A DNA stretch of 18,986 bases from an uncultured Clostridia bacterium (GCA_947302865.1 CAMYWS010000006.1:1-18986), one strand, 5' to 3'. Positions 6,937 through 14,653 are shown, counted from the first letter of the stretch. Notes: generated from the sequence alone by a model not told the origin. Translations and numbers: made by a program.

Positions 6937-8367
6937 TCAGCACGGCCGCTTCTGCTGATCGAACAGCAGCGTCACGGGCGCGTCGAGCGTAAAGGGCTCT
7001 CCGTTCACGGAGGAAAACCTGAGCCGGAACACCCGCCCGACGCCGCGCAGCGGGATCTCGGTCACGCCGAGCGGAACGGAGGACAGACGGATGTTCGTTT
7101 CGTACGTTCCGCCGTCGGATATGACGCGCACGCCGATCCATCCCTCGCCGGTCGCGGTGAGCCGCAGAAGCGTTTTGTTTGTATCCTTTCTGCCGAGATC
7201 CATGGCGGGCGTATTCCACCACGCGTCGATCGGATCACCGTCATAGCTCGTATTGTTGTCGAACGCCGCAAGCTTGCCCGCGCCGGTCAAAAGGTACAGC
7301 GTACCGTGCACAGTGCACAGATCGACGGCGGTGAAGCCCTTCCGAAGCATGAACCGATCGCGCAGTACGTCGTACTCGATCAGTGTATCGTTGTACGGCG
7401 CGCCGAAGCGCATGCGGATCGCAAAGTACAGCGTGTCGTCGCATGCGGCGGCGCGGGCGCCGTTGAGGTTCGCAAGCTTCAGGACGGGTTCGAGTGCGCG
7501 GAACGACGCGCTTTTGCGGACGGTCTGTCCGTCATAGAAGCAAAGCCCGCCTTCGGTCAGGAAGAACAGACGATCCGCATAGCGCACGCAGGCGGTGTGC
7601 AGCGGCTGTCGGAACGCCGCGTCGACCTGAATGATGCGGTAGTTCCCCGGGCGATCGCCCAGAAGCCGGTAAAGCGAGTCGCGCTTGAAGATCAGAAGCT
7701 GGTTCGACATGGCAACAAGCCCCGTGATCGGATCGTCGTCCACGCCGACGTCCACGTAGCCGCCGGACACGTTTTCGCTCGTCGCGTCGCTGCGCCAGTC
7801 GTCAATCGTCCTGCCGCCGCCGGGCGCTTTGCTCCAGTACAGCCGCGCGGGCGCCTGCGGGTCGCCGGCGGCAAACAGCCGGCCGAAGTACAGCTCGACG
7901 TAGCTGACCTTCTTATCGGACTGCTTTTCCGCCGTGCCGAACACGTCGACCAAGTTCGTCTCCGCGTCAAACGTCAGCATCGGCTCGGTCCCGCACGCGA
8001 TCAGCAGGCGGTCCGCCGTGCCGATGCGCACCTTCAGAAAATCCATGCGTTCGCCGGTGACGCCGCGTTCGAACTGGTACAGCATCCGCCACGTATGCAC
8101 CGATTCGTTGTAGTAATACATCGCGTCCTGCGCGACGGCGATGTATCGGCTGCCCTGTTCGGTCGCGTAGACGTACATCCGTTCGAACGGCGTGTCCGCC
8201 GTGACAAGCTCCGGCACTGCGCGGGAAAACCCGGACGCGGTGCGCAGCGCGCCGGTGCGTGTGTCCGCATTGCAGGCGTCCGGGCTCATGTCGGGTTTCA
8301 GAAGCCCTTCCGACAGGTCCATGCGCACGCTGCCGAACGAGGGAAGCGAAACGGTCTGGTATGCCAT
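6937..8367 (-). CDS. Tail-nozzle / stabilisation-like beta-propeller phage protein
   Basis: A 476-residue protein made of repeated beta-strand units such as YVYATEQGSRYIAVAQDAMYYY, LVAMSNQLLIFKRDSLYRLLG, RYADRLFFLTEGGLCFYDG and DTLYFAIRM. These look like blades of a propeller. The layout matches the P22 gp10-like stabilisation or T7 gp12-like nozzle proteins that close the short tail of podoviruses: an N-terminal NADTRTGALRTASGF segment, a YVELYFGRLFAAGDP...RLYWSKA...DDW motif, and a C-terminal beta-sandwich. It lies directly downstream of the adaptor-like gene, as expected for that role. The frame is open from 8427, but I place the start at the ATG 8365-8367 (MAYQTVSLP). GGGAGG precedes it and it lies 13 bases after the preceding stop; the upstream start would overlap the previous gene. 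Confidence 0.75.
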   Translation of the reverse strand: MAYQTVSLPSFGSVRMDLSEGLLKPDMSPDACNADTRTGALRTASGFSRAVPELVTADTPFERMYVYATEQGSRYIAVAQDAMYYYNESVHTWRMLYQFERGVTGERMDFLKVRIGTADRLLIACGTEPMLTFDAETNLVDVFGTAEKQSDKKVSYVELYFGRLFAAGDPQAPARLYWSKAPGGGRTIDDWRSDATSENVSGGYVDVGVDDDPITGLVAMSNQLLIFKRDSLYRLLGDRPGNYRIIQVDAAFRQPLHTACVRYADRLFFLTEGGLCFYDGQTVRKSASFRALEPVLKLANLNGARAAACDDTLYFAIRMRFGAPYNDTLIEYDVLRDRFMLRKGFTAVDLCTVHGTLYLLTGAGKLAAFDNNTSYDGDPIDAWWNTPAMDLGRKDTNKTLLRLTATGEGWIGVRVISDGGTYETNIRLSSVPLGVTEIPLRGVGRVFRLRFSSVNGEPFTLDAPVTLLFDQQKRPC

Positions 8368-8380
8368 AAGCGCCTCCCTT

Positions 8381-8935
8381 CTACCACCGGCAGGTGATCT
8401 GATAATCCGTCGGCTCGTCCAGATCAAGCTTCAGACGGCGCTTGCGCGTTTCGTACAGCGACATCGCCGCGGACGCGTGGTTCAGTCCCTGCGCGTCGTT
8501 GATCAGCGAGAAGCGTCCGACCATGTACAGAACGATCAGCGGGTGGCACGCTGCGGGCAGCTCGGGTTCGTCGTCGTTCTCGACAAGCGTTTTCGGCAGA
8601 TACCGGTAGACGACGGTCATCATCCCGTCCTTTACGCCGGGCACGCGCAGCACGTTCGTATCCGTGTCGAAGCAGAACGGGACGCGCATCCCGCTGCGCT
8701 CCACGCCCAACACCTTCGCGACCGTGTACGGAAGCGCCGTAAGATCAAGCAGACCGTTTGCAAGCGGCAGCGGATCGCGCCGCCACGGGTGAAACGTCTC
8801 GTAAAGATCGACCACCGCTTCGTTCGCAAACCGCAGAAGCTTTTCCTGCCAAAGCGGCAGCGCCGCGGTGTTCTCGGGGTGGTCGAGCTCGCCGAGCGCG
8901 CTTTGAATCAATTCCATGACCGTCACGGCGTTCAC
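8381..8935 (-). CDS. Putative head-tail adaptor (connector) protein
   Basis: A 184-residue protein with an N-terminal helical part (VMELIQSALGEL, LRFANEAVVDLYETFHPWRRD). A small beta region follows (LPYTVAKVLGVERSG to MMTVVYRYLP), then a C-terminal helical pair (CHPLIVLYMVGRFSLIND to MSLYETRKRRLKL). This arrangement fits the adaptor family that extends the portal in podoviruses (P22 gp4 and T7 gp11 role). The location between the capsid region and the nozzle-like gene supports it. Its ATG overlaps the stop of the preceding gene as ATGA (8932-8935), indicating translational coupling. Sequence identity to a named family was judged by pattern only. Confidence 0.65.
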   Translation of the reverse strand: MNAVTVMELIQSALGELDHPENTAALPLWQEKLLRFANEAVVDLYETFHPWRRDPLPLANGLLDLTALPYTVAKVLGVERSGMRVPFCFDTDTNVLRVPGVKDGMMTVVYRYLPKTLVENDDEPELPAACHPLIVLYMVGRFSLINDAQGLNHASAAMSLYETRKRRLKLDLDEPTDYQITCRW

Positions 8936-9192
8936 CCGATCTTTCTGCCGCCAGCGCCGGTAAACGCTTCGACGTCGCGGCTGCTCGCCCGCATCCCCCT
9001 GCGGCTTTCGGCGATCACGTCCGCAATGCGCTTCGGAAGCTCCACGACCGTATCGGTCGGAATCCGGAAGGTCACGCCGTTCAGCGCGCCCTCCAGAAAC
9101 GGCCCCGTGCCTTCGGAGGGTACGTACACGGAAACCCGTGCTTCGGTTTCTGCTCCGTTTTCCATCGGAGCGATCATTTCCTTCTGTTTCAT
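8932..9192 (-). CDS. Small phage virion-associated protein (86 residues)
   Basis: A short acidic leader is followed by a beta-rich core, ARVSVYVPSEG...GALNGVTFRIPTDTVVELPKRIADVIAESRR. This resembles small proteins commonly encoded just after the major capsid gene in Clostridia and podovirus genomes, where a ligand-like loop is followed by a VELP-type strand and helix. No function is established. It could be a decoration or head-completion protein. Its ATG follows AAAAGGAGG and a GC-rich hairpin (9213-9236) that separates it from the capsid gene. Its stop overlaps the start of the adaptor-like gene. Confidence 0.7.
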   Translation of the reverse strand: MKQKEMIAPMENGAETEARVSVYVPSEGTGPFLEGALNGVTFRIPTDTVVELPKRIADVIAESRRGMRASSRDVEAFTGAGGRKIG

Positions 9193-9212
9193 TCGGGTCC
9201 TCCTTTTCTGCG

Positions 9213-9236
9213 GGGGGAAGGGCTCTCCCTTCCCCC
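9213..9236 (-). promoter_or_regulatory. Strong intercistronic hairpin between the capsid gene and the next gene
   Basis: A perfect ten-base stem (GGGGGAAGGG 9213-9222, CCCTTCCCCC 9227-9236) with a four-base loop lies in the 55-base gap after the capsid stop codon. There is no U run on the minus strand, so it is more likely an mRNA-end stabiliser or partial terminator that raises capsid output relative to downstream genes. Confidence 0.6.
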
Positions 9237-9247
9237 TGCCTGTTTCG

Positions 9248-10456
9248 TTATGCCGTAACGCCGTGCTCGATACGCACGATCCACAGCGGGTTCAGCACCT
9301 TCGCCGCGTACGCAGCGACCTTGGCGCCGACCGTCGCGCGCTGATTGAGCGGATCGCCGCTGCCTTCGCTGCCATGAGGTTTGATGATGGTTTCCATCGT
9401 GCCGGAGCCGTCGACGTCGATCACGCCGTAAGCGTCTGCGCCGAAGACCAGCGTCGCGTGGACGTCCGCCGCCTTGTTGTTCTGATCCATTGCGCCCGCA
9501 TCCTGGGTGTAGAACGCATCGATCGTGTTATAGGTGATCGAATCCTCGAGCGTCACCGTGTTCGTCGTTTCGTTGTAGGACGCGATCGTGACGGCGTCGC
9601 CGTCATAATACAGCGTGTTTCCGGCAACCGACAGGTACTTGCGTCCCTCTTCGTTCGGCAGGGTCGCGAACGTGACGTTGTGCGTCGCCGTGCCGCTGAC
9701 CGTTTTTGCCTTCAGATAGATCGTCTGACGGTAGACCTTCGCTTCGGTCGACTCGACGAACACGACGCCGAACAGACGTCCGATCTCGCCGGAGTAGATC
9801 TGCTCCGCGTTGCTGTACTTGCTTACGTCCTGCCAGAGCGGATCGCTCTGCAGATCGTAGGTCGCATCCGGCGAGCAGATGCAGACAAAATGCGGACGCC
9901 GCACGGAACCGTCCGTGCCGGTCGTGAACATGCGCGCTTTGTTCTTTTTCAGGGTGCGGACCGCCTTGCGGACCTCCGCAACGGTCAGCACGTCCGTCTT
10001 CTGAACGTCCATACGGCGCGTTCTGCCATTCGCATACTGCACGTTCGTGGTGGCGCACATTGCGTCGCGCGTGACCCATTCGATCACGGTGCCGAGCTGC
10101 TCGCCCAGAAGCTCTGCCGAATCCGCGAGCACTTCGTCGTACGCGGTAAGGTCGAGCAGGTCGCTGACCTCAACGTACGCGCCGTACTGACTGACCTCCG
10201 CTTCCACGTTGGACTGCGAAAGCGACTGCCCTTCCGGCGTAACGCCCTCCACGAGCGTCAGGGAATCAACGTCGGGCGTAAAGAGATTGTACTTGCGGAA
10301 CTCCACGCGCTTGCCGCCGTGACGCGGAATGCTGCGCTTCTGACCGAAGCTTGCGTGGACGAGCCGCGTCTTTGCGGTCTCCAGGAGCTTCTTGTCGTAG
10401 AACTGCTTGTTGAAATATGCACCGGTTGCGGTGTTCAGAGTGGTATTGATAGCCAT
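9248..10456 (-). CDS. Major capsid protein, N4-gp56 family
   Basis: A 402-residue HK97-fold capsid subunit of the N4-gp56 type. Recognition rests on the N-terminus (NTTLNTATGAYFNKQFYDKKLLETAKTRLVHASFGQ, then IPRHGGKRVEFRKYNLF). The segment LVEGVTPEGQSLSQSNVEAEVSQYGAYVEVSDLLDLTAYDEVL and the C-terminal GSGDPLNQRATVGAKVAAYAAKVLNPLWIVRIEHG are also hallmark stretches. A beta-rich insertion lies around 250-320. Full length is normal for the family. It forms the phage head, assembled on the scaffold-like protein from the neighbouring gene. The ATG is preceded by AAAAGGAGG, one of the strongest ribosome binding sites of the cassette, as expected for the most abundant virion protein. The gene begins 12 bases after the scaffold-like stop. 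Confidence 0.92.
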   Translation of the reverse strand: MAINTTLNTATGAYFNKQFYDKKLLETAKTRLVHASFGQKRSIPRHGGKRVEFRKYNLFTPDVDSLTLVEGVTPEGQSLSQSNVEAEVSQYGAYVEVSDLLDLTAYDEVLADSAELLGEQLGTVIEWVTRDAMCATTNVQYANGRTRRMDVQKTDVLTVAEVRKAVRTLKKNKARMFTTGTDGSVRRPHFVCICSPDATYDLQSDPLWQDVSKYSNAEQIYSGEIGRLFGVVFVESTEAKVYRQTIYLKAKTVSGTATHNVTFATLPNEEGRKYLSVAGNTLYYDGDAVTIASYNETTNTVTLEDSITYNTIDAFYTQDAGAMDQNNKAADVHATLVFGADAYGVIDVDGSGTMETIIKPHGSEGSGDPLNQRATVGAKVAAYAAKVLNPLWIVRIEHGVTA

Positions 10457-10468
10457 AGGTTCCTCCTT

Positions 10469-10891
10469 TTAGATCTGGACTCGTTTGCCGTTATGCGCGG
10501 CGTTTCTGTACTGTTTTTCAAGCGCCGAGAACGCTTCCCTCGACATGGACATGTAATCCGGCGCCGGCGCCGCGGCGCGGTCGGTGCGCTGGGATTTCGG
10601 GAGCGCGCTGCGGCTTCTTGCCTGCTCGCTCATGCGGGTCTTCACGCTGTTCTCCGCCTCTTCGGCGCGCTTTTCCGCGGCGTAGATGCGGACTGCCGCC
10701 TTCGGCTCGAATTCCTGCAAAAGCATTGCGAACGCGCGGTCCTGCACCGCCGCCTGCAGGTCGAAGCCCTCGGGCAGCTCGCCGTTCTGTTCCATCTCGA
10801 CCAGCGCGTTTGCCGCTTCGATGAACGGATTCTCCGCTTCGGTCTCCGCCGGTACGTTTACGGCGGGCGTCTCTTTCTTTTTGAAGATCAT
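10469..10891 (-). CDS. Putative capsid scaffolding protein
   Basis: A 140-residue, highly charged protein predicted to be almost all helix with a disordered middle. There is an acidic N-terminal half (ETEAENPFIEAANALVEMEQNGELPEGFDLQAAVQD), then EPKAAVRIYAAEKRAEEAENS, and a basic C-terminal region (MSREAFSALEKQYRNAAHNGKRVQI). Basic helices at the C-terminus commonly bind the inside of the capsid. Charge, length and its place between portal and capsid genes fit a scaffold; no sequence family was recognised directly. The ATG overlaps the portal stop (ATGA at 10888-10891). Its GGAGGT ribosome binding site lies inside the last codons of the portal gene. Confidence 0.75.
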   Translation of the reverse strand: MIFKKKETPAVNVPAETEAENPFIEAANALVEMEQNGELPEGFDLQAAVQDRAFAMLLQEFEPKAAVRIYAAEKRAEEAENSVKTRMSEQARSRSALPKSQRTDRAAAPAPDYMSMSREAFSALEKQYRNAAHNGKRVQI

Positions 10892-12501
10892 AAATTACCT
10901 CCGAATCGTTTCTTCTTCATTCGTTCGGGAAACAGCGGTTCTTCCTCCGCCGCCTCCCTGATGTGTTTCAACACTTGTTCCTTGCCCTCAAAGGTCATCA
11001 GCGAGATCGCCTGTTCCCGGTTGACGGCGCCCATAGACAGCAGGTTCATCATGAGCTCGTTCTGTGCCGCGCTTGCGAAGCGGCTGCGCTTCACCGCCTT
11101 GATCGAGATCAGAAACTCGACCGGAAGCACCGCGCCGCCCGGCGCGCTCTTCAACAGCACATCGCTGTCAAACAGTACTTCCTTCGGTTCTCCGTCGACG
11201 GTGATCGTCACCGGTCGCAGGAAGCAGTTGAACTCTCGCTCCGTTTCGATCTCGAGCCGCACCGCTTCGCGGAACGCCTCGTGCATCTGGTCGGTCGCCA
11301 TCCGCGCGCGCTTGGTGCTCATCTCCTGCAGCGCTTCGATCGCGCGCGCCGCGGTCACGCCGCCCGGCGCCGCCCCGCGGGAGGAATCGTTCGCGCCGCT
11401 CTCCTCCTTGATGTCCTCGCGGATCGCGCGGATGTAGGAGAGCAGGTAGTCCGGCAGCGGCGCGGTGGACATCCACGTTACGCCGTTCAGGTTCTCGCCG
11501 GTGTGCACGTCTTTGGACCAGTCGCGGAGATCATCCGGGTCGAAGCCGGATGCGTCGGTAACGAGCAGCTTGTTGCGCGACGCCAGAAACGCGTTTTTCA
11601 GCACGAGCTGGTCGAGCTTGTCCGCGTAGAGCTGCTGTGTGCCGAACAGGTCGACGATGCCGAAGCCGAGAGCGCTTCCCTTTCGCGGGTAGAGCGTCGT
11701 CAATACGAACGGATACCTGCCGTGTGCAAAATAGCCCTCGGGTTTCACATCGCGGCTGTCCTCGAGCACGACGCCGTTGCATAAAAGCGCCATGTGCACG
11801 CGGTACGCATCCTCGTCCGCGTCGTATTCGCGCCGCCAGTATTCGATCAGAAGACAGGCGTTTTTCGGATCGGGCGAAAGGATCTCGTCGGTGATCAGCT
11901 CCGCCGTGTCGATCGGACGGGATTCGATCAAAGGATACAGGTCGGGATAGTGTGTTTCGATCCACGCCTTCGGCCGCAGCGCGAGCTTGAACACGGCGCG
12001 CCCGTCCTGCAGGTCGGTGACCAGCGGATCGATGAGGATGCTGCGGACGTCGGCGTGACGGATGAACGCGCCGCCCAGGCCGCCGTTTTCGGCGCTGTCG
12101 TAGCCGACCTCCTGCACGCACCAGCCGCTGACCAGCAGGTCGTGGATCATGCGGCGGTACTCGACCGGGTACGCGGCAGCGTCGTGGTTTCTGCGGATGA
12201 CTGCGTCGATGACCTGCGCGGCATAGGCGTCCGCCGCGCTTTCGGGCGTGATGATCGCCTCCGGCGTCTGGTCCGCGAGATCTGCGGACACATTCTCGAT
12301 CGTGGACTGCAGGATCGGCGTGACCGGACGCGGCTCATTCGGATCGGTCACGGGCACGTCGTACCAATGCTCCCCGCGATACATCCGCTCATTGTGCTCC
12401 TGCCGCCGCCACTCGTTCACATACGCGTTGCGGAACTCGTTGAACAGCGCAGTCGCTTCTTCGGCTAACCGCCGTTTGGTTTCGGATTGTCTTGGTTTCA
12501 T
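10888..12501 (-). CDS. Phage portal protein, P22-like
   Basis: A 537-residue portal subunit. The N-terminal helical part (EEATALFNEFRNAYVNEWRRQEHNERMYRGEHW) and the PVTPILQSTIENVSADLADQTPEAIITPES segment are typical of podoviral portals. So are the central RYPFVLTTLYPRKGSALGFGIVDLFGTQQLYADKLDQLVLKN, and the SGANDSSRGAAPGGVTAARAIEALQEMSTKR stretch before a long helix. Portals form the dodecameric DNA entry channel and the dock for the terminase motor. The ATG follows AAGGAG directly downstream of the multi-hairpin repeat. The gene therefore has its own ribosome binding site and is not coupled to the terminase gene. Its C-terminus overlaps the scaffold-like gene by four bases. Confidence 0.9.
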   Translation of the reverse strand: MKPRQSETKRRLAEEATALFNEFRNAYVNEWRRQEHNERMYRGEHWYDVPVTDPNEPRPVTPILQSTIENVSADLADQTPEAIITPESAADAYAAQVIDAVIRRNHDAAAYPVEYRRMIHDLLVSGWCVQEVGYDSAENGGLGGAFIRHADVRSILIDPLVTDLQDGRAVFKLALRPKAWIETHYPDLYPLIESRPIDTAELITDEILSPDPKNACLLIEYWRREYDADEDAYRVHMALLCNGVVLEDSRDVKPEGYFAHGRYPFVLTTLYPRKGSALGFGIVDLFGTQQLYADKLDQLVLKNAFLASRNKLLVTDASGFDPDDLRDWSKDVHTGENLNGVTWMSTAPLPDYLLSYIRAIREDIKEESGANDSSRGAAPGGVTAARAIEALQEMSTKRARMATDQMHEAFREAVRLEIETEREFNCFLRPVTITVDGEPKEVLFDSDVLLKSAPGGAVLPVEFLISIKAVKRSRFASAAQNELMMNLLSMGAVNREQAISLMTFEGKEQVLKHIREAAEEEPLFPERMKKKRFGGNL

Positions 12502-12531
12502 TTGGACTCCTTTTTCATTTTCATTTTTTCA

Positions 12532-12859
12532 TGCGCCGGAGGCGCAATGCATGTCCGAAGGCATGGTACGCGGCAGACAACGCAGACAATCCCTCCGTCT
12601 TTGCCTGACGGCAGATCCACCTCCCTTTACACAAGGGAGGCAAAGTCGCGCGATCTACCTCTGTAACGAAGTGGATTCACGTCCCGCAGGGACAATTCAT
12701 GCGGCGCTGCCGCAATTCATCCATCCGCAAAAGCTTACGCTTTTCAGCGTGCCCACCTCATCCGCCTCGCTCACGCTTCGGCACCTTCCCCTCAAAGGGG
12801 AAGGCTTGTTTCAAGGCTTCTCCTTGAGGAGAAGCTCCGCCGCAGGCGGTGATGAGGTG
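12532..12859. repeat. Multi-hairpin intergenic repeat element inside the phage operon
   Basis: The 358-base gap between the portal and large terminase genes holds at least eight perfect stem-loops and no plausible gene. The stems are TGCGCC/GGCGCA (12532-12546), CCGTC/GACGG (12595-12611), CCTCCCTT/AAGGGAGG (12620-12640), GTCCC/GGGAC (12681-12693), TGCGGC/GCCGCA (12700-12714), AAAAGC/GCTTTT (12729-12744), CCTTCCCCT/AGGGGAAGG (12784-12804), GCTTCTCC/GGAGAAGC (12816-12835) and CCGCC/GGCGG (12837-12849). An outer pair CACCTCATC (12754-12762) and GATGAGGTG (12851-12859) encloses the last three. From memory, similar strings (CACCTCATC, CCTTCCCC...GGGGAAGG) recur between genes in many gut Clostridia. 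I could not search for other copies. There is no transposase, so at most it is a non-autonomous element. Confidence 0.8.
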
Positions 12860-14191
12860 TCACAGTCCCCGGAATCCCGGGTTCCCCACCGGCGTGCTCG
12901 AAAGCGGATCGTAGCGGAAGAGTTTCCTCCGCTTCTCCTGCGGCGCGGGGCGCGGACGGCTCATCAGCCCGTAGCGCAGCGCTTCCGGCGCGTGGTCCTC
13001 GCAGTTGTCCGCGACGTCCTCGCAGTCGTGCGTGTCGAAGGTCAGCGTCGGCAGCGTGCGGATGAGGTTGCGGCAGGTCTCGAAGATCTTCAGTTCCGGC
13101 GTTCCGTCCGGACTTTTGGCAAACGCTTCGCGAACGCGCTGCCAGCCCGGCACGCGGGCGTTGTCCGCGGGGATGAGCGGCACACCGTTGCGGCTGAACA
13201 CCTCCGCAATGCTCTCTCCCTCCGCGCCCTTCAGCCCGCGCTGCTGCCATGCGTCGGGCGAAGCGACGGTGTAGGCGATGCGTTCGCTCTCGGAGAGCGC
13301 TGCAACCCGTTTTGCGATCTCGCTCGAAAGCGTCTTGCGAACGTACAGCTCGCGGTATACGAAGAGCTTTCCGTCCGGCGCGACGGCAAACCACAGTACG
13401 CAGCACGGGTCGTTGTAGCCCCAGTCCATTGCGCGAAAGCGCTTCCACTCCATCGGGAGCCTCGTCGGGCTGACGACGTGTATACTGCGGTCGAACTCCT
13501 GAAAGAACTGTCCTTCGAGGACGTCCCAGTTGCCGTCCAGGTACGCCTTTCTGAGGTGGTTCGGCAGGTTTTCGAGCGTTTCAAGGTACTGCGGATTCGT
13601 CCGGAGCAAAACCGGGTTGTCGGTGACCCGCGCCGGGATGAAGACGTAATCCGCCGCCTTCTCGCTGTTGCGGTAATCGCGGTCGATAAACAGCCGCTTG
13701 ACCCACGCGTGACCGATGCCGCCGGGGTTGCAGGTGTAGTACATGCGCGGCGAGAAGTCCGTGCGCACCGAACGGTTGCAGGTGGTCAGAAACTGCATCT
13801 GCGTCTCGGTAAAGTGCGTCGCCTCTTCAAGTCCGATCACGTCGTATTCCTGCCCCTGATACTGGAACACGTCCGCTTCGCGGTCGCAGTAGCCGAGCTT
13901 GATCCGGCTGCCGTTCGGAAACAGGAACGCGCGCTGCGTCGCCTGATAGGTGACGGCGCCGGCAAGCTCCCTTTGCAGCGGCAGCACGTGGTTCTCGTTG
14001 AGTTCCGGCAGCGTCCGGCGCAAAAGCAGAAGCCTGAGCCCCGCGTAACGAAAGGCAAGGAGCACGAACTTTCGGCGCATCGCCCACGACTTGCCGCCGC
14101 CGCGCGCGCCGCCGTAAGCGACGTGCCGCGCCTTTGCAAGGAAGAACAGTTCCTGTTTCGGGTTCGGCGTTCCCTCTAAATGCAGGATCAT
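12860..14191 (-). CDS. terL: Phage terminase large subunit (ATPase and nuclease)
   Basis: A 443-residue DNA-packaging motor. The ATPase part shows Walker A GGARGGGKS (27-35), Walker B with the catalytic acidic pair YDVIGLEEA (116-124), and a TCNPGG coupling motif (153-158). The nuclease part shows AMDWGYNDP (D256), SPDAW (D313) and NCEDHAPEALRYGLM (D399), the usual three metal ligands. It cuts concatemeric DNA and pumps it through the portal. The start ATG overlaps the stop of the small subunit gene (ATGA, 14188-14191). The stop codon TGA (12860-12862) abuts the outer arm of the multi-hairpin repeat. The protein could therefore have lost a few C-terminal residues, but every catalytic motif is present and the length is ordinary. 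Confidence 0.95.
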   Translation of the reverse strand: MILHLEGTPNPKQELFFLAKARHVAYGGARGGGKSWAMRRKFVLLAFRYAGLRLLLLRRTLPELNENHVLPLQRELAGAVTYQATQRAFLFPNGSRIKLGYCDREADVFQYQGQEYDVIGLEEATHFTETQMQFLTTCNRSVRTDFSPRMYYTCNPGGIGHAWVKRLFIDRDYRNSEKAADYVFIPARVTDNPVLLRTNPQYLETLENLPNHLRKAYLDGNWDVLEGQFFQEFDRSIHVVSPTRLPMEWKRFRAMDWGYNDPCCVLWFAVAPDGKLFVYRELYVRKTLSSEIAKRVAALSESERIAYTVASPDAWQQRGLKGAEGESIAEVFSRNGVPLIPADNARVPGWQRVREAFAKSPDGTPELKIFETCRNLIRTLPTLTFDTHDCEDVADNCEDHAPEALRYGLMSRPRPAPQEKRRKLFRYDPLSSTPVGNPGFRGL

Positions 14192-14580
14192 TCCGAATAC
14201 CTCCCCGCCGCGTCATCCAGAACGATCTGAAGTTCTCCGTCCGCCTGTGCCGCCGTCCCGGAAAGCCCCATCCCCTTGAGCGCTTCCAGCGCCGACTGGT
14301 AGTTGAGCTCGCCGAGCAGCGCCCGCTCGAGCGTATAGGCGGCGATCTTCAGCACAGCGTCGCGCAGGAGCTCCTCCTCCTTGGAGCAGCGTCCGGTGTG
14401 AAACGCCGAAAGCACTTCCTCCGGCGTCAGCCGCACCGCCCGCGCAAGGCCGAACAGGGTGTAGGGGATCTGTCTCTCTTCGATGCCTCCGTTTTTCAGC
14501 TCGCGACGCTCGCGCGTTGCGTCGCAGGCCGCAAAATACGCCCCGATCGCGCTGTTCATCCGTTCCGTTCGCCTGTTCAT
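14188..14580 (-). CDS. terS: Phage terminase small subunit
   Basis: A 130-residue helical protein immediately before and coupled to the large terminase. It contains PYTLFGLARAVRLTPEEVLSAFHTG, which reads as a helix-turn-helix resembling P22 gp3-like and other small terminases. The oligomerisation-type helix LRDAVLKIAAYTLERALLGELNYQSALEALKGMG follows. Small subunits recognise the packaging site and regulate the large subunit. The frame is open from 14613, but the ATG at 14578-14580 is preferred. GGGAGG sits just upstream of it, and the predicted promoter -10 at 14609-14614 would put the earlier ATG before the transcription start. It is the first gene of the cassette. Confidence 0.8.
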   Translation of the reverse strand: MNRRTERMNSAIGAYFAACDATRERRELKNGGIEERQIPYTLFGLARAVRLTPEEVLSAFHTGRCSKEEELLRDAVLKIAAYTLERALLGELNYQSALEALKGMGLSGTAAQADGELQIVLDDAAGRYSE

Positions 14581-14608
14581 GTGCGCCTCCCTGCCTTTCG
14601 TTGACTGA

Positions 14609-14653
14609 AGCATAGCACAGAAACTTCGGACAATTTTCCCGGAATTTTGTCCG
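14609..14653 (-). promoter_or_regulatory. Extended -10 promoter of the phage cassette with overlapping inverted repeat (possible operator)
   Basis: On the minus strand TATGCT (14609-14614) is preceded by TGC (14615-14617), an extended -10. The -35 position (about 14632-14637) is poor. It falls inside an inverted repeat CGGACAA (14627-14633) / TTGTCCG (14647-14653), and a third half-site, GTCCGA, lies at 14664-14669. Such placement is typical of a repressor or activator site. No regulator gene is in the window. Confidence 0.5.

Larger units (their letters stand above)
5870..14580 (-). mobile_element. Compact short-tailed-phage packaging and capsid cassette (prophage remnant or domesticated module)
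   Basis: Ten co-directional minus-strand genes are tightly packed and mostly coupled by ATGA overlaps or short gaps. They run small terminase, large terminase, portal, scaffold-like, N4-gp56-type capsid, small protein, adaptor-like, nozzle-like, small protein, and a Gly/Ser-rich protein. That order is normal for a podovirus head module. Integrase, repressor, replication, lysis, tail-fibre and spike genes are absent. Host-type genes begin within about 200 bases on each side. No frameshift or internal stop was found. GC and codon use look like the host's. I found no flanking att-like direct repeat by eye, so the edges given are simply those of the genes. Confidence 0.85.

Noticed and set aside
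6901..8397. Plus-strand open frame of 498 codons opposite the nozzle-like gene
   Set aside because: It is antisense to an ordered phage gene and has no recognisable domain; a codon-bias shadow.
8192..11437. Plus-strand open frame of 1081 codons opposite the nozzle, adaptor, capsid and scaffold genes
   Set aside because: It runs antisense to several recognised genes. Its translation is rich in Arg, Ala and Val without domain pattern, and no ribosome binding site supports it. It is a by-product of codon bias at high GC.
12532..12859. Possible CRISPR array because of many short repeated motifs
   Set aside because: The hairpins differ in sequence and spacing, with no constant repeat and no regular spacers.
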